From Chloroflexota bacterium (GTDB taxonomy: Bacteria > Chloroflexota > Anaerolineae > Promineifilales > Promineifilaceae): a stretch of 64,000 nucleotides of DNA. The position numbers and the translations under genes are program-made. Below, piece after piece: positions 25,275 to 33,957 of the stretch. The notes beneath the pieces were generated by a model. That model did not search any database and had not been told where the DNA came from. It worked only from the letters and a program-made list of their open reading frames with translations. Each line of letters starts with the position of its first letter. Within the stretch, counting starts at the first letter, position 1. The stretch covers positions 62,001 to 126,000 of the forward strand of contig JACTMP010000078.1 of the NCBI GenBank assembly GCA_014584575.1. Direction: 5' to 3'.

Positions 25275-26966
25275 ATGAAAAGAGAATGGTGGAAAGAAAG
25301 TGTGGTGTATCAGATTTACCCGCGCAGCTTTTATGACAGCAATGGCGATGGCATTGGTGACTTGCGCGGGATCATCGAGAAACTTGATTACTTGAAAGAG
25401 TTAGGTGTGAATGTGATCTGGCTCTCGCCAGTTTATCAGTCGCCGAACGATGACAATGGGTATGACATCAGCGACTATCAGGCGATTATGGCGGAGTTTG
25501 GCACGCTGGCGGATTGGGAGGAGATGCTGGATGGGATGCACCGGCGCGGTATTAAACTGGTCATGGATTTGGTGGTAAACCACACCTCAGACGAACATCC
25601 CTGGTTCCAGGAGTCGCGCCAATCCAAAGATAACCCGTATCGGGATTGGTACATCTGGCGGCCAGCAAAAGACGGCCGTGAACCCAACAACTGGGCCTCC
25701 TTCTTTGGCGGTTCTGCCTGGCAATATGACGACCTGACGGGGGAGTATTACCTGCACCTCTTTTCACGCAAACAGCCCGACCTCAATTGGGAGAATCCGC
25801 AAGTGCGCACGGCCGTGTACGACATGATGCACTGGTGGCTGCAAAAAGGCATTGATGGGTTCCGCATGGATGTCATCAACATGATTTCCAAAGTCCCCGG
25901 ATTGCCCGATGTACCCGCGACCACCACAGATAGCTATCAGTTTGGCGGCGCACATTTCATCAACGGGCCACGCCTGATGGAATTTCTGCGCGAAATGAAA
26001 CAAAACGTGCTTTCGCATTACGACATCCTGACTGTAGGTGAGACGCCACTGGTCACAACTCAAAACGGCATTGAGATTACCCATGAAGAAACAGGCGTGC
26101 TGAATATGCTGTTCCAGTTTGAACACATGGATATAGATGCGGATAAGGGTGGTGATGGGGCGAGGCGGAGCATCCGATCATGGAGCCTGTTGGAACTCAA
26201 GCAAATTATGAGCCGCTGGCAAAAAGATTTGGAAGGCAAGGGGTGGAACAGCATTTACTTGAGCAACCATGACCAGCCGCGCGCCGTGTCTCGGTTTGGC
26301 AACGACGGCCGTTACCGCACCGAATCCGCCAAACTGCTGGCAACGTTTACCCACATGCTCCAGGGCACCCCTTTCATCTACCAGGGGGAAGAGATTGGCA
26401 TGACCAACGTCGCCTTTGACGCCATAGAGGATTATCGGGACATCGAAACGCTCAACCTGTACCGGGAGTTGACCGGGGAAAAAGGAATTGATCCGCAAAC
26501 GGTTATATCTCTCCTCCATGCCAAGAGCCGGGACAACGCCCGCACGCCGATGCAGTGGGACGACGGACCAAACGGCGGCTTCAGCAGTGGCCAATCCTGG
26601 ATCAAGGTAAATCCGAACTATCAGGAAATCAACGCGCAGCAGGCGTTAGCCGACCCACATTCCATTTTTTATTATTACCAGCAGCTTATTCGTCTGCGCC
26701 AACAGTACCCGGTGATTGTCTATGGCACGTATGATCTGATTTTGAGCGCTCACGAGCAGATTTATGCCTTTACACGGACGCTGGATGAGGAACGGCTGTT
26801 GGTGATGTTGAACTTTTCGGCGGACACGGCCGTGTTTGCCCTCCCACCCCATATTTCCTTTACCGATCATAACTTGCTGATCGGTAATTACAAAGTCGGC
26901 GCGACGGAAGACATCCGTCTGTTAAACCTGCGCCCCTATGAAGCGCAAGTCTACCGGCTATGGTAG
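25275..26966 (+). CDS. GH13 alpha-glucosidase (oligo-1,6-glucosidase type)
   Basis: 563 residues, typical for the oligo-1,6-glucosidase/alpha-glucosidase subfamily. KESVVYQIYPRSFYDSNGDGIGDLRGI opens the TIM barrel. Conserved region I is DLVVNHTS, region II GFRMDV with the nucleophile Asp199, region III TVGE with acid/base Glu256, and region IV YLSNHDQPR with Asp333. It hydrolyses alpha-1,6 or alpha-1,4 bonds of malto-oligosaccharides in the cytoplasm; no signal peptide. The C-terminal domain ends LRPYEAQVYRLW. GGAGGTGCAGAG gives a strong ribosome site before ATG 25275. It follows the SulP gene and converges on a small gene upstream of which lies dnaN. Confidence 0.95.
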   Translation: MKREWWKESVVYQIYPRSFYDSNGDGIGDLRGIIEKLDYLKELGVNVIWLSPVYQSPNDDNGYDISDYQAIMAEFGTLADWEEMLDGMHRRGIKLVMDLVVNHTSDEHPWFQESRQSKDNPYRDWYIWRPAKDGREPNNWASFFGGSAWQYDDLTGEYYLHLFSRKQPDLNWENPQVRTAVYDMMHWWLQKGIDGFRMDVINMISKVPGLPDVPATTTDSYQFGGAHFINGPRLMEFLREMKQNVLSHYDILTVGETPLVTTQNGIEITHEETGVLNMLFQFEHMDIDADKGGDGARRSIRSWSLLELKQIMSRWQKDLEGKGWNSIYLSNHDQPRAVSRFGNDGRYRTESAKLLATFTHMLQGTPFIYQGEEIGMTNVAFDAIEDYRDIETLNLYRELTGEKGIDPQTVISLLHAKSRDNARTPMQWDDGPNGGFSSGQSWIKVNPNYQEINAQQALADPHSIFYYYQQLIRLRQQYPVIVYGTYDLILSAHEQIYAFTRTLDEERLLVMLNFSADTAVFALPPHISFTDHNLLIGNYKVGATEDIRLLNLRPYEAQVYRLW

Positions 26967-26978
26967 CAGCACTTAACC

Positions 26979-27413
26979 CTATTTTGTTGGGGGTCTAAAA
27001 ACCTGGATAGCCGCGGTCACGGCCGTGTCAACATCACCGTAGATTGTCACCCCGGCCTTTTGGGCATGGGCGCGCACCAGCGCTCGCGACCGGTTGGCGG
27101 TGGATTTAGGACCATCGGGGTAATCTTCAATGACCAGCAGAAATGTCTGCCCATTTTGCGTAGCGGATAAAGCGGCCCACCCAGTCTCTGCCAGACTGCC
27201 ATATCCTTCTGTTTCCGCGGTGATGACCAATAAAATAACCCGGTCAGTGACCAGGTGTTGGGATTCCAGTTCTGCGTGGGCGGGCGTCCACTCTGGCACA
27301 ACCGGATTAAAATAGGCAATACCAACAGAATCGAGCCGGGCCATTACCTTATCACGCCAGGTAGAGTGAGCGACTACACCAAATAATCCCACCACATCTT
27401 GAAGTTCAGTCAT
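26979..27413 (-). CDS. Small protein, nucleoside 2-deoxyribosyltransferase-like
   Basis: 144 residues from ATG 27413. TELQDVVGLFGVVAHSTWRDKVMARLDSVGIAYFNPVVPEWTPAH resembles the start of nucleoside 2-deoxyribosyltransferase-like proteins (strand, then helix, then FNP/W). HLVTDRVILLVITAETEGYGSLAETGWAAL contains the expected Glu after a hydrophobic strand. LLVIEDYPDGPKSTANRSRALVRAHA follows. These enzymes or stress-protein relatives bind nucleoside ribose; I cannot assign a reaction. A TTG at 27452, overlapping the end of dnaN by 11 bp, is an alternative start. It follows dnaN on the same strand and may be cotranscribed. Confidence 0.55.
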   Translation of the reverse strand: MTELQDVVGLFGVVAHSTWRDKVMARLDSVGIAYFNPVVPEWTPAHAELESQHLVTDRVILLVITAETEGYGSLAETGWAALSATQNGQTFLLVIEDYPDGPKSTANRSRALVRAHAQKAGVTIYGDVDTAVTAAIQVFRPPTK

Positions 27414-27441
27414 GTTGTTTGCCAGGGGAAGGATTGTGTGC

Positions 27442-28575
27442 CTATCGCCCAAAGTGCATGGGCATGATGATGTGCATAAAGTCTGTGTCGCCTACCGGTT
27501 TGATGACGCCGGGGTCCATGGGGCCGGTCGTTTCCAGCGCCACTTGCGGCGTATCAATGACGTTGAGGACGTCGGACATATATTTGACATTAAAGGCGAT
27601 CTCCACCGGGTCGCCATTGACCATGGCGTCAATTTGGGTGACGTTGTCGCCGGTTTCGGCGCTGGTGGCCGCCACGATGGCCGAACCGGGCGTAATTTCG
27701 TCGCCGGGATCAATTTTGACGCGGGCGGTATGGCTGGATTCGCGGGCAAAAATTTCCGACGCTTTGCACGCCTTGCGGAAATCGGCCGTGCCCATGACGG
27801 TGCGAGTATTGTGACGTTTGGGCACAATGGGTGAGTAATCGGGGAAACTGCCATCAATCAGTTGCGAGACCAGCACGATATTTTCCATATCGAAGATAAT
27901 CTGATTACGTCCTTCAGGCAGCGAGATGTAAATGGCTTCGTTATCATCGTTGGCGATGCGATATAGTTCGCTGAGGGCGCGGGCGGGAATGAGTACGGCC
28001 GTGCGTTTATCCACCGAGCCGGGAATGTGCGCCGATTTCATGGAGAGGCGGAAACCATCGGTGGCTACCATGAGCACCTGGCTGTCATCAAAGGTGGTAG
28101 AGACGCCGGTGAGCGTAGGCCGGGTATCATCGGTGGCCGCCGCGATGGCGACCTGGTTGATCATTTGTTTGAACACGGCCGTTTCCACCCGAATCCGATT
28201 TTTATGATCTGGTTTAGGCACCAATGGGAACTCTTGCGCGTCAATGCCTTTGATATTGGCCTCGTTACGCGCGCAGGTAAGGTGTAAGGTTTGGGTGCGT
28301 TCATCGAGGATCAATTCCACCCGCTCCTGTGGCAGTTGGCTGACAAAATCATTCAGCAAACGCGCCGGCACCGTGATCGCCCCATCCTCTTCAACTTTGG
28401 CCCCAATCCAACACGTGACCACAATTTCCAGATTGGTAGCCGAGAGCTTGAGACGGCCGTTATCCGTCTCCAACAACACATTCGCCAACACCGGCAGCGT
28501 AGACCGGGTGCTGACAGCGCGCCCCACAATACTTAACCCTTTTGCCAGATTTTCTTGTAGACAGGAGACTTTCAT
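27442..28575 (-). CDS. dnaN: DNA polymerase III beta subunit (sliding clamp)
   Basis: 377 residues from ATG 28575, chosen because GGGAGAGAGGGT lies just upstream; the frame extends 59 codons further without a ribosome site. The protein shows the three repeated clamp domains: KVSCLQENLAKGLSIVGRAVSTRSTLPVLANVLLETDNGRLKLSATNLEI, then TLTGVSTTFDDSQVLMVATDGFRLS, and the C-terminal end IMPMHFGR, close to the usual MPMR-type terminus that binds clamp-loader peptides. The dimer encircles DNA and tethers polymerase III. No dnaA, recF or gyrB is adjacent, so this is not the usual origin-linked dnaA-dnaN arrangement. Its stop abuts the small gene downstream. Confidence 0.96.
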   Translation of the reverse strand: MKVSCLQENLAKGLSIVGRAVSTRSTLPVLANVLLETDNGRLKLSATNLEIVVTCWIGAKVEEDGAITVPARLLNDFVSQLPQERVELILDERTQTLHLTCARNEANIKGIDAQEFPLVPKPDHKNRIRVETAVFKQMINQVAIAAATDDTRPTLTGVSTTFDDSQVLMVATDGFRLSMKSAHIPGSVDKRTAVLIPARALSELYRIANDDNEAIYISLPEGRNQIIFDMENIVLVSQLIDGSFPDYSPIVPKRHNTRTVMGTADFRKACKASEIFARESSHTARVKIDPGDEITPGSAIVAATSAETGDNVTQIDAMVNGDPVEIAFNVKYMSDVLNVIDTPQVALETTGPMDPGVIKPVGDTDFMHIIMPMHFGR

Positions 28576-28660
28576 ACCCTCTCTCCCTTGAAAAGTTTTG
28601 TTGTAATATCCCGCACAGTAGATGATGGGTAGTATAGCGGAGGATGGGTGAAGTTGCAAT

Positions 28661-29461
28661 ATGAAGATAGTTGTCTTGCCAACCAGAATGTTGCCAGAAT
28701 TACCAGAGCGGTTTACAAATATGGGCATGAGCGCAACACCCTCCGCCCCCATCGTGTTACATGCCGATCAAGAGCATGTCGGGCTACGACTAACCGTTAT
28801 CCTCTTGTTATTCATGTTGACCATCCTCTTTTTCGTCCTACTTAACACACTTTGGCCGCGACTGGCCCCGCCGGGGCTGGCAGATTTTGCTTTCGTGGTT
28901 GCCTGTTCCAGTTCATTGTTTTTGGCGCTGGCGGCAGTGTGGGGCATTGAGCAAGGGTTAAAACGTATCTGGCATAGCGGCCGTCTGCTCACACTAAACA
29001 AAGATGGCATCCTGGTACAAGACCTGGATATTCCCCCTTATACGCTAAACTGGAATGGCAATATGAACCAACTCTATTGGCGGTTCACGCTGAAGGGGTA
29101 TAAACGCGGCGGCCGCGAGCGGCGGGTGCCGGAAAAGTGGGTGTGCCTGGCAATACAGGTGCGGGAGGGAGAAAATCAGTTAATAACCTACACCTATGTC
29201 GCCCCTAAGAAAGCAGAGGAGATGATGGCCCATCACGGCCGTGCCCACTTCGACGAAATTTATCCTGCCGATGTCTATGCCGGCGACGGCCGTAACCGCT
29301 ACCTCTCCCTGCCCAGCCGCCCCGAAAAAATCCCCGCCGACATCTTGGCCGGCAAAGACGGCAAACAATGGCTGGCCGAGCAGCGCCGCTGGGTTGAGGG
29401 CTTTGAGTTAACAAATCAGGATTTCGAGACGTTTATTTCTACGGTAATCAGTAATCAGTAA
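28661..29461 (+). CDS. Membrane protein of unknown function
   Basis: 266 residues, not recognised. After a 42-residue lead come two hydrophobic helices, LTVILLLFMLTILFFVLLN (~43-62) and DFAFVVACSSSLFLALAAVW (~73-94), with a short loop. The rest is a soluble domain with beta character (RLLTLNKDGILVQDLDIPPYTLNWNGNMNQLYWRFTLKG) and a basic patch KRGGRERRVPEKW. The two-helix plus pleckstrin-like soluble layout recalls PH-domain membrane proteins, but this is only a resemblance. The last residues (TVISNQ) and the stop codon are supplied by a TAATCAG/TAATCGG repeat, so the C-terminus may once have been longer. Divergent from dnaN. ATG 28661 has no strong ribosome site; ATG 28721 is possible. Confidence 0.6.
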   Translation: MKIVVLPTRMLPELPERFTNMGMSATPSAPIVLHADQEHVGLRLTVILLLFMLTILFFVLLNTLWPRLAPPGLADFAFVVACSSSLFLALAAVWGIEQGLKRIWHSGRLLTLNKDGILVQDLDIPPYTLNWNGNMNQLYWRFTLKGYKRGGRERRVPEKWVCLAIQVREGENQLITYTYVAPKKAEEMMAHHGRAHFDEIYPADVYAGDGRNRYLSLPSRPEKIPADILAGKDGKQWLAEQRRWVEGFELTNQDFETFISTVISNQ

Positions 29462-29496
29462 TCGGTTATCGGTAAAAAAACCGATTACCGATTACT
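29457..29496. repeat. TAATCGG-unit hairpin
   Basis: AGTAATCGGTTATCGGT (29457-29473) pairs with ACCGATTACCGATTACT (29480-29496) with one mismatch across an A6 loop. It supplies the stop codon of the preceding gene and lies 33 bp before the acyl-CoA dehydrogenase. Confidence 0.75.
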
Positions 29497-29529
29497 GGCC
29501 ACCGCTTACCGAAACCGGAGGTTCCCACC

Positions 29530-30693
29530 ATGTTTGACTTTATCACCGAAGAACATCGCATGATTCAGCTTGAGGCGCGCCGTTTTGCGCAGCAAGAAAT
29601 CGCCCCCATCGCCACCCACCACGACGAAACCGGCGAATTTCCCCTTGAGACGGTGCGCAAAATGGGGCAGTTAGGCTTCATGGGCATCGAAGTGCCGGAA
29701 GAGTACGGCGGCATTGGCATGGACACGCTGGCCTATGCCCTGGCCCTCATCGAAATCTGCAAAGCAGACGCCAGCCACGGCACCATCATGTCCGTCAATA
29801 ACTCCCTCTACTGCCATGGCCTGATGAAGTATGGCACAGAAGAACAGCGGCAAAACTATCTGGTCCCCGTTGCCAGCGGCGAAAAGATTGGCGCTTACAG
29901 TCTCACCGAACCAATGAGTGGCAGCGACGCGGGCACCATGCGCAGTCGAGCGGTGTTGAATGAAGCCGGGACACATTATGTGATTAACGGCCGTAAATCC
30001 TGGGTCACCTCCGCCCCCTACGCCGACTTCATCGTCCTCTTCGCCCCCACCCACCCCGAAAAAGGGGCCAGCGGCGTCACCGCCTTCCTCATAGAGACCG
30101 ACCAGCCCGGTTTTGAACGCGGCAAAACCGAACCAAAAATGGGCATCCGCGCCAGCGCCACCAGCGAAATCATCTTCGACAACTATCAATGCCCGGTAGA
30201 AAACCGGCTGGGAAAAGAAGGCGAAGGCTTCAAAATTGCCATGACGGTGCTGGACGCCGGGCGCATCGGCATCGCTTCCCAGGCACAGGGCATTGCCGAA
30301 GCCGCCCTGGAAGCCTCTATTGCCTATGCGCAGGAACGCGAAGCGTTTGGGCAGAAGATCGGCCAGTTCCAGATGATCCAGCAAAAATTGGCGGATATGA
30401 AAACGCGCGTGGAGGCTAGCCGCCTGCTCATTTACCAGGCATGTCTGGCCAAAAAGGAAGCGGCCGTTACCGGCAAACGGTACTCATTGGAAAGCAGTAT
30501 GGCTAAATTGTTCGCCAGCGAAACGGCCAACTTCTGCGCCAAAGAAGCGATCCAGATTCACGGCGGCATGGGTTACAGCAAAGAGATGCCCCTGGAACGA
30601 TATTACCGCGACGCCAAAATCACCGAAATCTACGAAGGCACCAGCGAAATCCAGCGCATGGTCATCGCCCGCAGCCTCACCGGTCTACGTTAG
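29530..30693 (+). CDS. Acyl-CoA dehydrogenase
   Basis: 387 residues, full length for the family. The N-terminal helical domain has FAQQEIAPIATHHDETGEFP and FMGIEVPEEYGGIGMDTLAYALALIEICKADASHGTIMSVNNSL. The middle beta domain has the FAD/substrate signature AYSLTEPMSGSDAGTM and VINGRKSWVTSAPYADFIVLF. The C-terminal helices include AYAQEREAFGQKIGQFQMIQQKLADMKTRVEASRLLIYQA and the catalytic-base region IQIHGGMGYSKEMPLERYYRDAKITEIYEGTSEIQR (Glu within YEGT). It oxidises short or medium acyl-CoAs to enoyl-CoA and passes electrons to ETF in the cytoplasm. ATG 29530 follows CGGAGGTTCCCACC, a good ribosome site. It is a single gene, ended by a strong hairpin. Confidence 0.95.
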   Translation: MFDFITEEHRMIQLEARRFAQQEIAPIATHHDETGEFPLETVRKMGQLGFMGIEVPEEYGGIGMDTLAYALALIEICKADASHGTIMSVNNSLYCHGLMKYGTEEQRQNYLVPVASGEKIGAYSLTEPMSGSDAGTMRSRAVLNEAGTHYVINGRKSWVTSAPYADFIVLFAPTHPEKGASGVTAFLIETDQPGFERGKTEPKMGIRASATSEIIFDNYQCPVENRLGKEGEGFKIAMTVLDAGRIGIASQAQGIAEAALEASIAYAQEREAFGQKIGQFQMIQQKLADMKTRVEASRLLIYQACLAKKEAAVTGKRYSLESSMAKLFASETANFCAKEAIQIHGGMGYSKEMPLERYYRDAKITEIYEGTSEIQRMVIARSLTGLR

Positions 30694-30789
30694 CGCCACA
30701 ACGAACTAAATTTTGGGGTAAGGCAGATAAATCTACACACTTCGGCGACGGACGGCAGCCGTTCGCACTCAGTGCAGGCTCTACAGAAG

Positions 30790-30845
30790 GCAAAGCCGAC
30801 CTTCGTCGGCTGGAAATAGTCGGCGAAGGCCGACTTTGCTTTTTG
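30790..30845 (+). terminator. Strong intrinsic terminator
   Basis: GCAAAGCCGACCTTCGTCGGC (30790-30810) pairs with GTCGGCGAAGGCCGACTTTGC (30819-30839) through 21 positions with four G-T type mismatches, followed by a T run. It is about 100 bp after the acyl-CoA dehydrogenase and before the convergent response regulator. Confidence 0.7.
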
Positions 30846-30894
30846 TTGCCGCGATTTCAATCGCCGGGTTGTGCCAAAATGAGAATTGCTGGTT

Positions 30895-31287
30895 TCAGCC
30901 CGCAGGCGATGCCGGGTCTGGGGGCTGATGCAGAAGGCGAACGGCTAATTTGTTGAGCTGCGCAAAGCTAACGGGCTTTAGCAAAATCAGGTCTGCTTCA
31001 GGCTGTAATAGCGCCGCCAGACCAGCATCGGCCGTTGCCAGTATCACCCGTGTGCGGCTATGTTGACGGCTGCTGCGAATCTCGCCTAAAAGCGTTTCCC
31101 CCTTCACCCCCGGCACGTGCAAATCCAATAAGACCACCGCCGGGCTTATCTCCGCCAATCGTTTTTGCGCCAGAAGGCCATCATGAAATGATTCGGTCTT
31201 GTAACCGGCATAGGACAAGGCCATCGTAAATACCAGGTTTTGATCCTCATTGTCCTCCACAATGAGAGCTATTGGTCTGTTATCCAT
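30895..31287 (-). CDS. Single-domain response regulator
   Basis: 130 residues, a lone CheY-like receiver: IALIVEDNEDQNLVFTMAL supplies the acidic pair, VVLLDLHVPGVKGE the phospho-acceptor Asp55, VILATAD the Thr/Ala switch position and LILLKPVSF the conserved Lys. There is no output domain. The gene lies 12 bp after the histidine kinase on the same strand, so the kinase is the likely donor. As an output-less regulator it would act through protein contact or as a phosphate sink. It is the last gene of the operon that begins with a methyltransferase at 34628. Confidence 0.88.
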   Translation of the reverse strand: MDNRPIALIVEDNEDQNLVFTMALSYAGYKTESFHDGLLAQKRLAEISPAVVLLDLHVPGVKGETLLGEIRSSRQHSRTRVILATADAGLAALLQPEADLILLKPVSFAQLNKLAVRLLHQPPDPASPAG

Positions 31288-31299
31288 TGTGCTATCCCC

Positions 31300-32652
31300 T
31301 TATGGTAACGGCTCAATTGGTAGAAGCACGGTGAATTTGCTCCCACGCCCAACTTCACTTTCTACATGAATGGTTCCATGCATCGCTAAAAGCAACTGCT
31401 TCACAATTGCCAGCCCCAATCCCACCCCCCCGGCTCGACGCAATGGGCTTTCATCCGCCTGGCGAAAAGGCTCAAAGATAATGTCTTGTGTTTCCGGTGC
31501 TATACCAATGCCGGTATCACTCACTTCAAAAGACCAATGGGTGTCCCCTTCCGGGCAAACCAGCATGACAACATAACCTGTTTCGGTGAATTTGATGGCG
31601 TTTGTGACCAGATTTTGCATGATCTGGGCGGTCCTGTTTTCATCACCCACCACCACCGGCTGCAAACCCGGCGCAATTTCCAATTCCAGACTTAATCCTT
31701 TGCGCTGGGCCAAGGGCAAACAAGTTGAATGTACCATCTGCGTCAGCATCTCCGGCGAGAATGGCTCCCGCGTTAAACGCAATTGGCCGGATTCAATTTG
31801 GGATTGGTCTAATAGCTCCGCGATCACCGTCTCCAGAGCATAGGAATTGTTCAAGATGCGTTCGATGAGATCCTGTTGGGGCGGCGGCAAGGGGCCGAGG
31901 ACATTTTGGTGCAGTATGTCTGCCATGCCCATGATGGCGCCCAAAGGGGTACGTAACTCATGGCTGATCCTGGCAATGAGCCGGGTCTTAAATTCGCTGG
32001 CGTCAATTGCTTTTTGCGCCAATTCCTGCACCTCAATGACCTTGACCGCCAATTCCTTTTCATTGCGACGGGCGCGCTCCAAAGCCTGGTGCAAACTGTT
32101 CATCACCAGCGATAACAGGGCCACCACGCCAACCACCACGACAGAGAATTCAATCCACAGGGTTATTTGCGTCACATAGCTGGGGGGAGCGGGCAATAAA
32201 TCGTGCGCCTCAGCATAGAGCATCCAGGCGGTCACGCCAATGGAGAGGCCGCCCAAAACCACACCGGCCCATATGCCCAATAGCAACTCCGCAATGAGGA
32301 TGATGCCGAAATAGGCGGACATGGTAGAACCACGAAATCCCCCTGCCTCGTAAGTACCATAAGAAACAACCAGCCACAAGGTAATGGATAACAAAAAACC
32401 GGCCAGGCGCACATGGCCGCGATGTAACAGCAGCAGCATGAGTATGGACCAAAAAGCCAGGACAAGTTCTATCAGAACCCGGCCGATTTGGGGGGTCATC
32501 ACGAATGCGGGCACGCTGAAGAGCATGACCAGGCACATGACGGTGATGAGGATGATGTTTAGCAGGCGCGCGATGCGGGTCTTTTCCTCGTCATGGGGGA
32601 AAGTGGGCGGCGCAATCCAGGTGCGTATCCGGGAAGTGATGCCAGCCTGCAT
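31300..32652 (-). CDS. Membrane sensor histidine kinase
   Basis: 450 residues. The N-terminal ~185 residues hold about six hydrophobic segments (for example LNIILITVMCLVMLFSVPAFVM and YFGIILIAELLLGIWAGVVLGG), which form a membrane sensing unit without a large outer loop. A coiled region leads to HisKA with His231 in LIARISHELRTPLGAIMGMADIL, then HATPase_c (NAIKFTETGYV, DTGIGIAPE, GVGLGLAIVKQLL). The architecture suits sensing of a membrane or intramembrane signal. The start at 32652 lies 3 bp after the glycosyltransferase stop, and the receiver gene follows after 12 bp, so the four-gene run is an operon. Linking the signal to surface glycosylation is inference. Confidence 0.9.
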   Translation of the reverse strand: MQAGITSRIRTWIAPPTFPHDEEKTRIARLLNIILITVMCLVMLFSVPAFVMTPQIGRVLIELVLAFWSILMLLLLHRGHVRLAGFLLSITLWLVVSYGTYEAGGFRGSTMSAYFGIILIAELLLGIWAGVVLGGLSIGVTAWMLYAEAHDLLPAPPSYVTQITLWIEFSVVVVGVVALLSLVMNSLHQALERARRNEKELAVKVIEVQELAQKAIDASEFKTRLIARISHELRTPLGAIMGMADILHQNVLGPLPPPQQDLIERILNNSYALETVIAELLDQSQIESGQLRLTREPFSPEMLTQMVHSTCLPLAQRKGLSLELEIAPGLQPVVVGDENRTAQIMQNLVTNAIKFTETGYVVMLVCPEGDTHWSFEVSDTGIGIAPETQDIIFEPFRQADESPLRRAGGVGLGLAIVKQLLLAMHGTIHVESEVGRGSKFTVLLPIEPLP

Positions 32653-32655
32653 GGG

Positions 32656-33957
32656 CTAAGACTCCAGGACACGGCCGTATACCTGACCGGTTTCAGCAGC
32701 CATACGCCCGGCGGAAAAGTGGGTATACACGGCCGTGCGCCCGTTCTGGCGTAGTTGTTCCCGTAGTGGCCGGTCAAACAAGAGCGCCGCCAATTTTTCG
32801 GCTAAATCTGCCGGGTCTTCTGGTTTATGCAGCAATCCCCCACCTGTAGCCGCCACCAGTTCCGGGAAAGCGCCATGCGCCGGCTGCACCACCGGCACAC
32901 CGCTGGCTAACGCTTCCAGCACCGGCAGCCCTTTGGGATCGCGGTAAATGGTGGGCACGGAAAAGAGGTCCAGACTTTGCAGCAGAGCGAGCTTTTCCGG
33001 CCGGCTGACAGTGCCCAGAATTTGGACCCGGTGGCTGTAGCCCGCTTCTTTGAGGCGGCGGTTAATGGTTTTGAGATAGCCGTTATGGGCGCGGCTGAGA
33101 TAACCGGCCACTTTGAGGCGCAATCCGGGGAATTCACCGGACTCACAAAGGCGGATGAACGCTTCCACCAGAATATGCAGACCTTTTTCCGGGGAAATGC
33201 GGGCCAGATAGCCGATGGTAGGTGGTTTGTCAAAGGAGACGGCCGTCAATTCTTCACGATAGTCGGCCAGGGAAATACCGGGCCTGACCAGCGTGATTTT
33301 GGCGGGATCAAGGCCGACCAGGTTGCCAAAATAGTCGGCATAATACTGGCTAATGGCAATAAAGTGGTCTATATGCGCTGCATTTTCCCGAATCAGGTCA
33401 AGCGCCTGCTGGCGGTAGGGTTCCGGCAGGCCATCAATGAAAATGTCTTCGCCGTGCAGCCCACACACCACCGGCACATTCAAGGTTTGTTTGATGGCCC
33501 GCGCCGGGCCGGAAATCAGCGTATTGGTCAGATGAACCAGGTCGGGTTGTAGTGAGCCAGCCAGCCAGGCCATCATCTGCGCCAGCAAGCTGCTTTGATG
33601 CCCCATCTCACCCCGCAACATGGAGAGCGTCATCTCGGCATTGGCGGCGGGGTCTACGGCCGTGCCAATGTCAAAATAGGGCAGCAAGCGGATGATGGCC
33701 TGCGACCCGGCCAACCGCAGCAGCCAATCACGCCAGGCAGAAGGCTGCGGAAACCGTTGCAGCAAGTACGCCTCAATGCCCCCGTAAAAGACATGCTTTT
33801 CGCTGACAGCTTCTTCATCTACGCGCAAGGGGGTATACAGCGGGATCATGGTCACATCCTGGCCTGCCTGGCGCATGGCCGCCACCAGCGTATTGTCACG
33901 CATACAACTTCCACAATACATATTGGCTGCGCCGGTGGCCATGTAAGCAACTTTCAT
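32656..33957 (-). CDS. GT4-family glycosyltransferase
   Basis: 433 residues. MKVAYMATGAANMYCGSCMRDNTLVAAMRQAGQDV is the N-terminal strand and loop of a GT-B transferase with the GSCxRDN variant found in a bacterial GT4 subgroup. The C-terminal domain has IGYLARISPEKGLHILVEAF and FSVPTIYRDPKGLPVLEALASGVPVVQPAHGAFPEL (the E(x7)E donor site). It transfers a sugar from a nucleotide donor to an unidentified acceptor in the cytoplasm or at the inner membrane face. The start overlaps the methyltransferase stop by 4 bp, and the histidine kinase follows directly, so expression is coupled. Confidence 0.9.
   Translation of the reverse strand: MKVAYMATGAANMYCGSCMRDNTLVAAMRQAGQDVTMIPLYTPLRVDEEAVSEKHVFYGGIEAYLLQRFPQPSAWRDWLLRLAGSQAIIRLLPYFDIGTAVDPAANAEMTLSMLRGEMGHQSSLLAQMMAWLAGSLQPDLVHLTNTLISGPARAIKQTLNVPVVCGLHGEDIFIDGLPEPYRQQALDLIRENAAHIDHFIAISQYYADYFGNLVGLDPAKITLVRPGISLADYREELTAVSFDKPPTIGYLARISPEKGLHILVEAFIRLCESGEFPGLRLKVAGYLSRAHNGYLKTINRRLKEAGYSHRVQILGTVSRPEKLALLQSLDLFSVPTIYRDPKGLPVLEALASGVPVVQPAHGAFPELVAATGGGLLHKPEDPADLAEKLAALLFDRPLREQLRQNGRTAVYTHFSAGRMAAETGQVYGRVLES

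Noticed and set aside
27442-28575. dnaN as a marker for the replication origin
   Set aside because: No dnaA, recF, gyrB, rnpA or rpmH is nearby, and no cluster of DnaA-box-like 9-mers was seen in the flanking gaps.
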